NCBI RefSeq assembly: GCF_000016665.1
Contig: NC_009523.1
Coordinates: forward strand, 5,021,501 to 5,085,500
DNA: 64,000 nucleotides
DNA from: Roseiflexus sp. RS-1
GTDB lineage: Bacteria > Chloroflexota > Chloroflexia > Chloroflexales > Roseiflexaceae
Direction: 5' to 3'
A program made the translations under genes and the position numbers. Shown here one piece after another: positions 43,645-52,535 of this stretch. Under the pieces are notes generated by a model that worked only from the letters and a program-made list of their open reading frames with translations, did no database searches and had not been told where the DNA came from. Position 1 is the stretch's first letter; each line of letters starts with the position of its first letter.

Positions 43645-44319
43645 TCATGCATAGTAGCCGTATTCGCCGTCAAACCGCGCACTGTTCAACACCACGCCAA
43701 TAATGTTGGCTTTGACCTTCTCCAATATCTCCCGCGCCCGTCGCGCCCGGTCGCGGCGCGTGCGTCCGGCTTCGAGCACCAGCAGCACGCCATCGACGCG
43801 TGTCGCCAAAACAGCGGCATCGGTGACTGCGATGACCGGCGGTGTGTCGAAAAGGACCATATCGGCCATCCCGCGCAACCGCTGGATGATTGCTTCCATC
43901 CGACGTGATCCGAGGATATCGGCGGGGCGCGGCGGGAGAGGACCGCTTGCCAGCAGGCTCAACCCGGGCACCCCTGTTTCCTGGAGCGGCGGCGGCGCAT
44001 CATTGTGCGCCAGGATCATATTGGTCAGCCCGATGTCGTTCGATAGCCCAAACAGGGTGTGGAGCGAGGGTCGGCGCAGATCGCAGTCTACCAGAATAAC
44101 CCGCTGTTCCGCCTGAGCAATCGTTACCGCCAGGTTCGCCAGCGTAGTCGATTTCCCTTCATCGGGTGCAGTACTCGTCGCCAGCAGGGTTTGCAGCGGC
44201 TTGTCGAGGCTGGAAAACTGGATGTTGGTGCGCAGCGTCCGATATGCTTCGGCTGCGGGCGAACGCGGGTCGCGCAGCGCGATCAGCGGAGAGTCGGCGT
44301 ATCCGTTGGTGTGATTCAT
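43645..44319 (-). CDS. CpsD/CapB-type tyrosine kinase for exopolysaccharide
   Basis: A 224-residue BY-kinase. Walker A is STAPDEGKSTTLANLA (about residue 42), Walker A' is VILVDCDLRRPSLH (about 72), and Walker B is MVLFDTPPVIAVTDA (about 150). The C-terminal GEYGYYA tyrosine cluster is the autophosphorylation tail. Such kinases work with Wzz-type membrane activators to set polymer length in capsule or exopolysaccharide export; two Wzz-like genes lie upstream on the same strand. The ATG at 44319 (MNHTNGYADSP) is chosen because longer frames have no matching sequence. Confidence 0.88.
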   Translation of the reverse strand: MNHTNGYADSPLIALRDPRSPAAEAYRTLRTNIQFSSLDKPLQTLLATSTAPDEGKSTTLANLAVTIAQAEQRVILVDCDLRRPSLHTLFGLSNDIGLTNMILAHNDAPPPLQETGVPGLSLLASGPLPPRPADILGSRRMEAIIQRLRGMADMVLFDTPPVIAVTDAAVLATRVDGVLLVLEAGRTRRDRARRAREILEKVKANIIGVVLNSARFDGEYGYYA

Positions 44320-44513
44320 CTGTTCACTGCACTTCAGTCGCCTGTGCGCCGGGCACGCGGCGTTCTTCCGAAACCTGAGCGCTTTCTTGCGTTGTGTCTT
44401 GCCCCGTTGATGTGGGCAACATACGAAACCTGGCTTCCACAACGCTCATCGCATAGTGCTGCGCTGTCAGACCGACAATGCACGCCGATCCTTGCGGCAC
44501 GCAATCGTTGTTG

Positions 44514-45236
44514 CTACGGAACAACTTCCAACTCTTCATTTTTGCGCGCACGTCTCGCCGTGAATGTCGCTCCTCTGGAGTCGCTGCTCACTGCAGGAAT
44601 AGCGCCGAGCGTCGCCAGTTGAACATACCGTTCGACATCAGACGGCGTTTTGATGGTGTCGTCGAGCGCCTCCAGCACAAATGCCAGCAGCACGCCGAGC
44701 ACCAGACCAAGCACTGCGCCAGCAAGCATATTGACGCGCGTCTGCGGGCGGTGGAGCACCGGCGGCGTTGCCGGTTCCAGAACCGTCATGCTGATCCGAT
44801 CCGTTCCTTCAAGAAAGTTGTTCCGTGCGCTGACCAGCGCAACCATATTGTTGCCGATCGCGTCCGCCAGTCGCTGCGCCGTTGCCGGATCGGGGTAGTC
44901 GACCTGCACAATCATCTTGCGTTCGTCCGGGCGCGGCTGGATCGCAACACGCTTCAGCAACCATTCGGGCGTCCGGTCGAGTTTGAGTTCGTCGCTGATC
45001 TTCTGCAACTGCGGTCGCGCCAGCGCCATCTCGCGGAAACTGCTCATACTGTTCTGGAGCACAATCGATAGCCCATTGTCGATCCGGTTTGGCACGACCA
45101 GGTAACTCGCCTCTGAGCGGTAGATGCGCTCCTGGAGGCGACTGAATATCAGCGCGCTTGCCACTGCCACCACCATCGTCAGCAGGATAACCCACCAGCG
45201 ACGCCGCAGCACGGCAAGATAATCAGACAATTGCAT
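44514..45236 (-). CDS. Wzz/YveK-type chain-length determinant protein
   Basis: A 240-residue two-pass membrane protein with a membrane segment near the start (RRWWVILLTMVVAVASALIF) and one near residue 170 (NMLAGAVLGLVLGVLLAFV), enclosing a periplasmic coiled region. The tail after the second segment is the cytoplasmic part that activates the BY-kinase encoded downstream. It abuts the preceding Wzz-like gene by one base and lies about 195 bp before the kinase, probably one transcript. Confidence 0.85.
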   Translation of the reverse strand: MQLSDYLAVLRRRWWVILLTMVVAVASALIFSRLQERIYRSEASYLVVPNRIDNGLSIVLQNSMSSFREMALARPQLQKISDELKLDRTPEWLLKRVAIQPRPDERKMIVQVDYPDPATAQRLADAIGNNMVALVSARNNFLEGTDRISMTVLEPATPPVLHRPQTRVNMLAGAVLGLVLGVLLAFVLEALDDTIKTPSDVERYVQLATLGAIPAVSSDSRGATFTARRARKNEELEVVP

Positions 45237-45237
45237 G

Positions 45238-45864
45238 TCATCCTCCTGTTGCCCGGTCTGACGAGGCGTGCGCGATTTCCCGCCAGTACGCGCCGAGAGC
45301 GATCAGAGCGCCAACTGCCAGCCCGGCCAATCCGCGCAATGCCGCCGAGACGACGCCTGCACGCCAGTCATTGGTTCGCACTGCCGGACCGGGCGGTTCG
45401 AGCACAACCACGTTGACCAGGGTGCGTTCGGGTGTCGCCGAGGGATCGCCCCACAGCGCCAGTCCACGTCGCTGCACCACTTCGACCGCTGCTACGGTCA
45501 GTGCTTCCGACAGCGCCGGATCCCCGGTTTCCGCCCATATCTGCACCACACGCCGCCGGTTTGATGCACCCAGCGCCGCGCGCGCCTGTTCCGGCGAAAG
45601 TACGATACCGGCGCGCGCTAACGCGCTACTGATCTCGATGCTGAACGGCACACCCTTAATGATTGCAGGTAGATCATACGCCAGAGCGTCTTCGGTGTCA
45701 AAACGGCGATCCTCACTGCGCGTGATCAGGAGATCGGCGGACGACCGGTAGCGCGGCGGTTCGATAAACGCCACGCCCAGGCTGATCACTGATGCGATGA
45801 TCGCCGGAGTGAGAACCAGCAACCAGCGATGCCGCAGAATGGAGATGTAGGTTGCAACAGGCAT
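45238..45864 (-). CDS. Second Wzz-like polysaccharide co-polymerase protein
   Basis: A 208-residue protein with hydrophobic segments at about 15-37 (RWLLVLTPAIIASVISLGVAF) and 175-195 (ALRGLAGLAVGALIALGAYW), the Wzz arrangement. The ATG at 45864 is one base after a GGTTCTC heptamer of the upstream repeat array and has no recognisable ribosome-binding site. The longer frame starting at 45957 is repeat-derived and not real. It may form a mixed complex with the 44514-45236 product, with which it shares a one-base gap. Confidence 0.8.
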   Translation of the reverse strand: MPVATYISILRHRWLLVLTPAIIASVISLGVAFIEPPRYRSSADLLITRSEDRRFDTEDALAYDLPAIIKGVPFSIEISSALARAGIVLSPEQARAALGASNRRRVVQIWAETGDPALSEALTVAAVEVVQRRGLALWGDPSATPERTLVNVVVLEPPGPAVRTNDWRAGVVSAALRGLAGLAVGALIALGAYWREIAHASSDRATGG

Positions 45865-45868
45865 AGAG

Positions 45869-46086
45869 AACCGGGAACCGGGAACCAGGAACCGAGAACC
45901 AAGAACTGAGAACCAAGAACCGAGAACCAGGAACCGAGAACCGGGTTCAACCTTCAACCTTCAACCTTCAACCTTCAACCTTCAACCTTACAACCTTCAA
46001 CCTTCAACCTTACAACCTTCAACCCCCAACCTTCAACCTTCAACCTCCAACCTTCAACCCCCAACCTTCAACCTTCAACCTTCAAC
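45869..46086 (-). repeat. GTTGAAG and GGTTCYY heptamer arrays between GT4 and Wzz genes
   Basis: Read on the minus strand, GTTGAAG-type heptamers (about 46086-45951) follow the GT4 gene and are then succeeded by GGTTCYY-type heptamers (about 45950-45869) that end at the Wzz-like ATG. The TGA stop of the glycosyltransferase lies inside the first GTTGAA heptamer. The order matches the arrays at 53583-53689 and 61325-61715. Confidence 0.92.
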
Positions 46087-47164
46087 GGTTATATGCCTCT
46101 GCAACGAACGACCGCATTCGCGCAAGAAACGCTTCCTTTCCGAAGCGCTCGGCGTGGCGCCGGATGGCGTGTGGGTCGTGGCGTTCCGTCAGCATCGCGG
46201 CGACTGCGTCCATCAGCGCCTCGACTGTGTGTTCACGGAAGAAACGACCAGTTATTCCCTCAATCATCGTTTCCAGCGCACCTCCGGCGGCGTAGGCAAT
46301 CACCGGACGACCGGCAGCCATCGCTTCAAGCGGTGCAATGCCAAAATCTTCCTCACCCGGAAAGACGAAGGCGCGGCAACCGCTGAACAACGCACGTCGT
46401 TCTGCTTCGCTCACGCGCCCCAAAAATGTGATATTCGGTCCCGCCATTGCCTGCAAGCGCGGGCGATCACGCCCATCGCCAAAGATTTTGAGCGGCAAAC
46501 CCAGCCGCGTGAATGCCTGAACTGCAAGATCGAGCCGTTTATACGGGATCAAGCGTCCACCCGCCAGGAAGTAAGCGCCAGGCGGCGTGTCGCAAAATGG
46601 CGGCAGATCGACCGGCGGCGGAATGACAACCGCCTCGCGCCCGTAGTAGCGCCTGATACGTCGGGCAACGGCGTGCGAGTTGGCGATGAAGGCATCCACC
46701 CGTTGTGTCGATACGACGTCCCACAGGCGCAGCAGCGTAAGCGGCAGGGTCAGCGCCGCGCGGCGTGCAGCGCCGAATCCTTCGCGCGCCAGGTAATCCG
46801 GGGTGCGCCAGGCGAATCGCATCGGTGTGTGGCAGTAGCACACATGGATCGCATCCGGCTGCGGGATCACGCCTTTGGCAAAGGCGCTGCTGCTGCTGAT
46901 CAGAAGATCATAAGCGCTCAGGTCAAAACTCTCGAACGCCAGCGGATAGAGCAGGACATACGCGCGAAACAGGCGACGCCAGGCGGGGAGACGCTGCATC
47001 CACGACGGACGAATATCCCACGTGCGGTAGACGTCGGGCATCGCAGCGGGATCGTAGATCGACGTATACACCGGCGCTTCGGGAAACAGGTCGTGCAGCG
47101 CCTCAAGTACCCGTTCGGCGCCGCCGTACTGGTTCAGGTAATCGTGAATAATCGCAACGCGCAT
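46082..47164 (-). CDS. GT4 family glycosyltransferase
   Basis: A 360-residue GT-B enzyme. The N-terminal domain opens MRVAIIHDYLNQYGGAERVL with the glycine-rich acceptor loop. The C-terminal donor domain has FLAGGRLIPYKRLDLAVQAF and the EX7E motif EEDFGIAPLEAMAAGRPV (about residue 275), which binds the nucleotide-sugar. It likely builds the exopolysaccharide repeat; the sugar is unknown. The next genes on the strand are the two Wzz-like proteins and BY-kinase, and the stop codon is supplied by the heptamer array. Confidence 0.9.
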   Translation of the reverse strand: MRVAIIHDYLNQYGGAERVLEALHDLFPEAPVYTSIYDPAAMPDVYRTWDIRPSWMQRLPAWRRLFRAYVLLYPLAFESFDLSAYDLLISSSSAFAKGVIPQPDAIHVCYCHTPMRFAWRTPDYLAREGFGAARRAALTLPLTLLRLWDVVSTQRVDAFIANSHAVARRIRRYYGREAVVIPPPVDLPPFCDTPPGAYFLAGGRLIPYKRLDLAVQAFTRLGLPLKIFGDGRDRPRLQAMAGPNITFLGRVSEAERRALFSGCRAFVFPGEEDFGIAPLEAMAAGRPVIAYAAGGALETMIEGITGRFFREHTVEALMDAVAAMLTERHDPHAIRRHAERFGKEAFLARMRSFVAEAYNR

Positions 47165-47275
47165 GGTTCATCTTTCGCTTTTCTCAACAGGGTGCATTAT
47201 ATATGCGACAGAGAGTTGCTCTGTGCGATCCCTGCGGTCGGGATGACAGGCGGCGGATGGTGGTATGATGCTTCT

Positions 47276-48322
47276 ATGGATATTGTTGAGTTTTCACCAG
47301 ACATACGGATTGGTGCTATGAGCGACACTCCCAATGATGCTGCCCGGATGTTCGCTCTTGCGAGCATGGGACATGCCGCATACCATCTCTGGGCGGAACA
47401 GGCGCGTCGGGATCGCTGTTTCAACATTGCGCGTCTGTTCGAGGCGTTGAGCGCTGCGCGTCTGGCGCGCGCCGGGAACGCCTTCCGCCGTCTGGGGCTT
47501 GTGCGTTCGACGGCGGAGAATGTTGCCAGCGCTTTTTCCGGTGCAGGCATCGGCGACATTCCTGCCGACCGGATCACCGGCGTGACGCCGTTTGCGCGGG
47601 AACTGCTGGCGCGGGCGCAGCGCGCCGTGGCTGAAGGGCGCGATCTGCGCGCCGGCGAACTGGGTGATCTCTTCGTCTGCACCACGTGCGGCGAGATCCG
47701 CGAAGGTGCGCTCGAAGGCGCGTGTCCGCGCTGTGGCACAGTTCCTGAAGCGCACAAAGCGTTCCGCGCCATCGAAGCAATGGGAACGCTTGGTCCGCAC
47801 GCAATTATGACCTTTCTGGAACATACGGAGGAGGCGATCCGAACGCTGGTGGCAGGGCTGGACGAGGAGATGCTCTCCCGGCGCCTGAATGAAACCACAC
47901 CGTCGTTGAAAGAGGTGATCGGGCATCTTGCCGATATGGACGCAATCTTTCGTCAGCGCGCCTGGTTGCTGCTCGAGACCGTGCGACCGGTTCTTCCGCC
48001 AGCGCATCCTCCAACCCTGGAATCGGCGGATGTGTATCGTGACCAACCGATTGACCGGGTGATGGAAGCCTATCACGCAACGCGGGCGCAAACCCTGAAC
48101 CTGCTGCGCGGATTGACCAGCGCGGCGTGGCATCGGGAAGGGGACCACGAGGTGTATGGAGTGATCAATCTGTTGCATCAGGCGAACTGGCTTATATCGC
48201 ACGAACGTGCGTATCTCGTTGAAATGGCGCAGATCCGTCATAACCTGATCGCCGCCGATCGGCGCTATTGCGAAGCGGAAGTGACCGATATCGTTGTGAC
48301 CGGCTCGCACGAAGGAGAGTGA
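47276..48322 (+). CDS. Rubrerythrin-like and DinB domain fusion protein
   Basis: A 348-residue protein. The N-terminal 110 residues are ferritin-like and resemble rubrerythrin (MFALASMGHAAYHLWAEQA, FEALSAARLARAGNAFRRLG), but only part of the di-iron ligand set is visible. At about residue 135 a rubredoxin-type knuckle CTTCGEI...CPRCGTVPEAHKAF occurs. From about 170 a DinB/YfiT-like four-helix domain follows (LEHTEEAIRTLVAGL, IGHLADMDAIFRQRAW, LLHQANWLISHERAYL). Histidines there may bind a metal ion. The fusion suggests a metal-dependent peroxide or thiol stress role (inference). TATGAT at 47263-47268 places the start codon near +1, a leaderless candidate; an alternative start is the ATG at 47318. 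Confidence 0.8.
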   Translation: MDIVEFSPDIRIGAMSDTPNDAARMFALASMGHAAYHLWAEQARRDRCFNIARLFEALSAARLARAGNAFRRLGLVRSTAENVASAFSGAGIGDIPADRITGVTPFARELLARAQRAVAEGRDLRAGELGDLFVCTTCGEIREGALEGACPRCGTVPEAHKAFRAIEAMGTLGPHAIMTFLEHTEEAIRTLVAGLDEEMLSRRLNETTPSLKEVIGHLADMDAIFRQRAWLLLETVRPVLPPAHPPTLESADVYRDQPIDRVMEAYHATRAQTLNLLRGLTSAAWHREGDHEVYGVINLLHQANWLISHERAYLVEMAQIRHNLIAADRRYCEAEVTDIVVTGSHEGE

Positions 48323-48335
48323 GCATCTCAGTTCT

Positions 48336-49037
48336 ATGGAACGTGAAGGCAAGCCATACGATATCGAGGAGATTGCACCGGGACGGTTTATCGTGCGCGA
48401 CCCGCGTGCAAATACCATCCTGAAACGTGAGGGCGATCTGGAAGGTCAATTCTTTACGCTGCGCTCGTGGCGCCGCGAGGGATTGCTGGCGCGGTTGCGC
48501 GGGCGCGGATTTCGCGTCCTGACGCTTGAAGATCGCATCCGTCGCCTTCCGCCGCTTCCGGCGCCGCTTCCAACAGGATCTTCGTTCTGGCTTCCACTGC
48601 CGGACGACGAACGCTGGAGCGTGTTCGATCCGCAACACCTCGACTGGACCCCTGTCCCTGTCGAGATGCGCGACGGGATTGCCGGTTGCGTCATTCGCCA
48701 GGGACAGGTGATCCGGAGGCGGCGCGGGCGCGGCGTCCCGCGTTATGCGCTGGTTGCCGCTGGCGCGACGCTGCGCACCATCGACGAGACTGAAGCGCTG
48801 CTACACGGGTATGCCAGGGCGACCCCGGCGCGCCTGACGGCGCGACGCGACGGGGAACGCATCGTGCTTCCGGCGCACCCGCTGCCGCCGCCACACCGTC
48901 GTCTGCTGCGCGAGATGGCGATCGACACACTGGACGACTGCCTGGTGATCGAAACCAAAGCCTGGGCGCTGGCACAGGAAATATACGCCGGGTTGGGCAT
49001 CTTGCTCACCCTGGAGAAGCAGGCAGAAGCGAAATGA
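48336..49037 (+). CDS. Hypothetical protein
   Basis: A 233-residue basic, Arg-rich protein that I do not recognise. It follows the rubrerythrin/DinB fusion by 13 bp on the same strand and probably shares its transcript. Visible features are MEREGKPYDIEEIAPGRFIV at the start and a Pro-rich segment LPPLPAPLPTGSSFWLPLP near residue 72. No membrane segment or catalytic motif is evident. Confidence 0.6.
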   Translation: MEREGKPYDIEEIAPGRFIVRDPRANTILKREGDLEGQFFTLRSWRREGLLARLRGRGFRVLTLEDRIRRLPPLPAPLPTGSSFWLPLPDDERWSVFDPQHLDWTPVPVEMRDGIAGCVIRQGQVIRRRRGRGVPRYALVAAGATLRTIDETEALLHGYARATPARLTARRDGERIVLPAHPLPPPHRRLLREMAIDTLDDCLVIETKAWALAQEIYAGLGILLTLEKQAEAK

Positions 49038-49085
49038 CCGCCCGCGGCGCCCGGATCACGTGGAGCGGCAGGAGCGCCCGTCCCG

Positions 49086-49886
49086 CTACTCTGATCGTCG
49101 TCCGAGGACGCGACGGGTCACTTCATGCGCCGCCGCCTCTGTGCCGCTGCGCCACTGCGTATCATACGCCGAACGTACAATCAGGTCACGCACCTCATCG
49201 ACCGAGTCGCTGACAATCAACAGATCGATGTCGGCAGCGGCGATCTTGCGCGCCGGGAGCACCGTTTCGCGCATCCAGTTCAGCAGCCCGTTCCAGTACG
49301 TGCTGTTGAACAAAATGATCGGAAAGTTGCGCACCTTCCCGGTTTGCACCAGCGTCAACGCCTCGAACAACTCATCGAGCGTGCCGAATCCGCCAGGGAA
49401 GATCACGAACGCCTGAGCATACTTGACCAGCATCATCTTGCGCACGAAAAAATAGCGGAACGTCACCGATGTATCGACATACGGATTGAGATGTTGTTCA
49501 AAGGGGAGTTCGATATTGAGACCGACCGACCGCGCTCCCGCTTCGCGCGCGCCACGGTTGCCCGCCTCCATAATGCCGGGTCCGCCGCCGGTAATAATCG
49601 CAAAACCCGCCTCGCCGAGCGCCCGCGCCACGTCCACTGCCGCCTGATACATCGGGTCATCAACGCCGACGCGCGCCGATCCGAAAATCGTGACCGCCGG
49701 ACCGACATCCGCCAGCATCTCGAAGCCATCGACAAACTCCCCCATAATCCGCAGCACCCGCCAGGTGTCGGTGCTGAGGAAATCGGTGTTGGCGCGGGGA
49801 CGCGCCAGCAAACGCTCATCTTCGGTTTGCCGTTTATTGCGTCGTGTCCGCCCCCTGGTTGCATCGTCCTTTGTTGCGTCGTCCAT
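49086..49886 (-). CDS. LOG-family Rossmann protein (TIGR00730 type)
   Basis: A 266-residue protein with the family motifs GGGPGIMEAGNRGAREAG (about residue 100) and PGGFGTLDELFEAL (about 165). LOG-family enzymes hydrolyse nucleoside 5'-monophosphates, releasing the base from ribose 5-phosphate; plant homologues activate cytokinins, while bacterial members may act in nucleotide clearance. The charged N-terminal tail (MDDATKDDATRGRTRRNKRQ) is longer than the core family. It is a monocistronic gene, convergent with the hypothetical gene at 48336-49037. Confidence 0.9.
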   Translation of the reverse strand: MDDATKDDATRGRTRRNKRQTEDERLLARPRANTDFLSTDTWRVLRIMGEFVDGFEMLADVGPAVTIFGSARVGVDDPMYQAAVDVARALGEAGFAIITGGGPGIMEAGNRGAREAGARSVGLNIELPFEQHLNPYVDTSVTFRYFFVRKMMLVKYAQAFVIFPGGFGTLDELFEALTLVQTGKVRNFPIILFNSTYWNGLLNWMRETVLPARKIAAADIDLLIVSDSVDEVRDLIVRSAYDTQWRSGTEAAAHEVTRRVLGRRSE

Positions 49887-50012
49887 GGTATGGTGCTCCC
49901 TGGATTATGAATCCTTTGTAATGTTTTGGTAATAGACCGCCGTATACTGAACCGCGATACGGCGATTATTCATTTGGGGAGACCATTATTGCACAATGGA
50001 AGGGAGAAACCG

Positions 50013-50702
50013 ATGGAGATCCTGGTGGCTGACGATGATCTGGCGAGCGTCAAACTGACGTCCTTTCTGCTCGAAGACGCCGGGTACAAGGTCATTAAGG
50101 CATACGACGCCACTGGCGTGTTGCAGGCGGTGGAACAGCGTTCCCTCGACCTGGTGCTGCTCGATGTGGGTATGCCGAAGGTGAGCGGCTTCGACATCTG
50201 CCGCCAGATCCGTCGCATATCGGACGTTCCGATCATTTTTGTCACCGGCAGCGGTCAATTACAGGATCGCGTGACCGGGTTGCAGATCGGCGGTGACGAT
50301 TATCTGGTGAAGCCCTTCGAGCCGGCGGAACTGCTGGCGCGCGTCGAAGCAGTGTTGCGCCGACGCAACAGCGACCTGGTCAACCCGGTGACGCGCATTT
50401 CGCAGGGTCCGTTGACGCTCGATCCAATCGAACATACCGTGCTGTTTGAAGATGGGCGGAGCGTCGTCCTTACCCCGATCGAGTTTCGTTTGCTCTACTA
50501 CCTGATGCAGAACACCGGGCGCGTGTTGAGCGCCAGTCAGATTCTCAGCAAGGTATGGGGGTACGACTACGAAGGCGAAAGCAATCTGGTCGCCGTCTAT
50601 ATTCGTCGATTGCGCGCCAAGATCGAACCCGATATCGATGCGCCGCGTTATATCATCACTGTACGCAACCTCGGCTATAAATTCGTTGTGCAGGATCGCT
50701 AG
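50013..50702 (+). CDS. OmpR/PhoB-type response regulator
   Basis: A 229-residue two-domain regulator. The receiver (about 1-118) has acidic ADDD, phospho-acceptor LVLLDVGMPKVSG (Asp about 51) and YLVKPFEPAEL (lysine about 101). The winged-helix DNA-binding domain (about 130-225) has the ALTPIEFRLLYYL-type start (VVLTPIEFRLLYYL), VLSASQILSKVWGYDYEGES and VYIRRLRAKIEPD. The ATG at 50013 follows GGGAG and is preferred over the start at 49926, which adds unstructured residues. No histidine kinase gene is adjacent, so its partner is elsewhere. Confidence 0.93.
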   Translation: MEILVADDDLASVKLTSFLLEDAGYKVIKAYDATGVLQAVEQRSLDLVLLDVGMPKVSGFDICRQIRRISDVPIIFVTGSGQLQDRVTGLQIGGDDYLVKPFEPAELLARVEAVLRRRNSDLVNPVTRISQGPLTLDPIEHTVLFEDGRSVVLTPIEFRLLYYLMQNTGRVLSASQILSKVWGYDYEGESNLVAVYIRRLRAKIEPDIDAPRYIITVRNLGYKFVVQDR

Positions 50703-50731
50703 TCTTCATTGATCAGGAGCGCGTGGGAACC

Positions 50732-51091
50732 ATGCCATACCCATACGAACTCGCACAAACCTATGCGCCGCGTCCCGATTTTGCAGAGCGGATCGCAACC
50801 GTCGCTCCGACGCCGGTTGAGTTTTGCCGGCTTGCTGGTCTGCCCTACGCCACGTATATGCGCGTCTTGCGCACGAAGCGGACCAGCAAGCGAACTGCGC
50901 TGCGGATCGCCAGAGTCTATGCCCTGACCCACGATCATCTGACGATCCGCGAGGCGCTCGACACCCTCTTCGAGCCACGACCGAGGGTTGTGATGGAGCC
51001 GGTACCCGGCACGAACCGCTATCGCCGCCGTGCCGACGCATCTTCCAGCGGTGCGCATCCCGCAGGCAACGGTTGCGCCGCCGGTGAATGA
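50732..51091 (+). CDS. Small helix-turn-helix-like protein
   Basis: A 119-residue protein with a likely DNA-binding segment EFCRLAGLPYATYMRVLRTK, then TSKRTALRIARVYALTHDHL (about residues 27-70), which looks like a Cro/C1-type or MerR-like HTH. The C-terminal half is basic and low in complexity. It is 29 bp after the response regulator and may be co-transcribed. The start is ambiguous: the ATG at 50732 is 12 bases from AGGAG, while the GTG at 50723 lies three bases from it. Confidence 0.55.
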   Translation: MPYPYELAQTYAPRPDFAERIATVAPTPVEFCRLAGLPYATYMRVLRTKRTSKRTALRIARVYALTHDHLTIREALDTLFEPRPRVVMEPVPGTNRYRRRADASSSGAHPAGNGCAAGE

Positions 51092-51239
51092 TCACGGCGA
51101 TAGGGGAAACAGCGCCAGGATTGCGGAGCGATTGTCTCCTCATTGATTCTCGTCAGGGCTGCACCCGCAGCAGCAGCAGGCGTTTCAATCGTTCATGCTG
51201 TTCCCACAGGTGCGTCCAGGGAGAACCGGTGTTTTGCGC

Positions 51240-52058
51240 TCAAAATCCCACATCGCCGGTGTGAATCGTATGGAGGACGCCAGCAGCATCACGCAGCAGC
51301 AATGTGCCATCTGCTGCCACGTCCTCTGCAATGCCACGCAACTCGCCGTTGGGCAGGGTCACCGTCACCGTTTCTCCCAGGTACGCCAGACGCGCGCGCC
51401 AGTCGGCAAACAGTGTCGCACGCTCCCCTGATCGCAGGAGCGCGTAGCGTTCATCAAGGCTCGTCAGCAGCGTTTCCAGCAATGCAGTGCGGGAAATACG
51501 CTGACCGGCCGCCGCGCTCACACTTGTCGCCGTCTGCTGGAGATTGCGCCCATTGACAGCGCCGGTTGGAGCCTGATTGACGTTCAGTCCAATGCCGATG
51601 ATCGCCCATTCGATAGCATCACCGGCAACGCTGATCTCGGTCAGGATACCGGCGCCTTTGCGCCATGCGCCATTGGCAAACAGGAGGAGATCGTTGGGCC
51701 ATTTCAACTGCGCGCGCACCGCCGCAACCTGCTCAACTGCTTCACACAACGCAACACCTGCCAGCATCGTGAGGGTAAACGCTTCGCCAGGCGGCAGCCA
51801 CACCGGTCGCAGCAGCACCGACATCAGCAGCGCATCGCCGTAAGATGCCACCCAGTTGCGTCCCAGGCGCCCGCGCCCTGCCGATTGTTCTTCCGCCAGA
51901 ACAATCAATCCTTCGGCAGCGCCGCTACGCGCGCGTTCTCTGGCGATGTCGTTTGTTGACGCGACACGCTCGTAGCGCATCAGCACATTGCCGATGATGC
52001 GGGTTGCAATACGGCGGCGGAGAGTGATCAGATCAAGATCTTCGGGAAGCGCATCCAT
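51240..52058 (-). CDS. birA: Biotin-protein ligase without DNA-binding domain
   Basis: A 272-residue BirA of the group lacking an N-terminal HTH. VASTNDIARERA opens the catalytic domain, GRGRLGRNW (about residue 60) forms the biotinyl-AMP loop, and LKWPNDLLL (about 118) is the conserved lysine-containing strand. The C-terminal SH3-like domain (GETVTVTLPNGELRGIAEDV) completes the enzyme, which attaches biotin to acetyl-CoA carboxylase-type carriers. It is divergent from the arg operon. An AAGGA site precedes the ATG at ten bases and a TATGATATACT -10 region lies further upstream. Confidence 0.92.
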   Translation of the reverse strand: MDALPEDLDLITLRRRIATRIIGNVLMRYERVASTNDIARERARSGAAEGLIVLAEEQSAGRGRLGRNWVASYGDALLMSVLLRPVWLPPGEAFTLTMLAGVALCEAVEQVAAVRAQLKWPNDLLLFANGAWRKGAGILTEISVAGDAIEWAIIGIGLNVNQAPTGAVNGRNLQQTATSVSAAAGQRISRTALLETLLTSLDERYALLRSGERATLFADWRARLAYLGETVTVTLPNGELRGIAEDVAADGTLLLRDAAGVLHTIHTGDVGF

Positions 52059-52355
52059 ACGTCATTCTGTCCTTCACCAGAATAGTTGCCAGTATATCAT
52101 ACGTACAATTCGGGATACGCGGCGACTCCTGTCGTTGCGCAACGTCAATGGGGACTGGATGCCCGTTGTTCGCAACCGCGTAGTGTGTGGTCCTTTGAAT
52201 GGATGCGATCGGGCTATGCAACCAGGGCAATGAGGGCGATTGCATCTTCCATTCCGAGCACACGTTCGAAGGAGGTGTCATTGAGTGCGGCATTACCCTA
52301 TCTGGCGCTCCAGCGCAATCAATGTAATCGCCCTGGGAGATACAATAAGAACTAC
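52059..52355. other. Intergenic region with long-range inverted repeat
   Basis: No gene is seen between birA and the arg promoter. AGGGCGATTGCAT (52233-52245) and ATGTAATCGCCCT (52322-52334) form a 12-of-13 inverted repeat about 76 bp apart, ending 20 bp before the -35 box. It could be a paired operator for an arginine regulator (inference). Confidence 0.4.
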
Positions 52356-52384
52356 TTGACAACCCGTATAATCGGCGCTATGAT
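52356..52384 (+). promoter_or_regulatory. Consensus promoter of the arg operon
   Basis: TTGACA (52356-52361), a spacer of exactly 17 bases, and TATGAT (52379-52384). The predicted transcription start near 52391 lies only a few bases before the leader-peptide ATG at 52395, so the leader is essentially leaderless. Confidence 0.9.
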
Positions 52385-52394
52385 TACCCTCGCT

Positions 52395-52469
52395 ATGAAT
52401 CAGATGCCTGACAGTCTGCGCACATTGCGTCGCTTCCGTCGTCCGGGATGCACCGGTCTGGAGGGTTAG
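52395..52469 (+). CDS. Arginine-rich leader peptide
   Basis: A 24-residue peptide of a ribosome-mediated attenuator. Its codons 9, 12, 13, 15 and 16 are Arg (CGC, CGT, CGC, CGT, CGT), giving LRTLRRFRRP. It ends at TAG 52467-52469, directly after the segment 52455-52466 that pairs with the terminator arm. When arginine is plentiful the ribosome reaches this stop and covers that segment, so the terminator forms. When arginyl-tRNA is scarce it stalls at the Arg codons and leaves the segment free. Alternatively translation begins at the second ATG (52404), leaving the same Arg codons. It has no function other than sensing. Confidence 0.85.
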   Translation: MNQMPDSLRTLRRFRRPGCTGLEG

Positions 52470-52535
52470 CCGCGCGTGCGCAGCACACGAATGCATCGGG
52501 CAAACAGCGTCAGCGTGATGATACACCCTTCGGAC
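52455..52535 (+). promoter_or_regulatory. Antiterminator pairing of the arg attenuator
   Basis: GTCTGGAGGGT (52456-52466) pairs with ACCCTTCGGAC (52525-52535) over 11 bp, with two G-U pairs. The second strand is the 5' arm of the terminator, so the two structures exclude each other. The first strand overlaps the last codons of the leader peptide and is masked by a ribosome at the stop codon. Confidence 0.8.

Noticed and set aside
46154-47275. N-terminal extension of the rubrerythrin/DinB frame over the glycosyltransferase
   Set aside because: It is antisense to a clear GT4 gene, and the recognisable protein begins at 47276.
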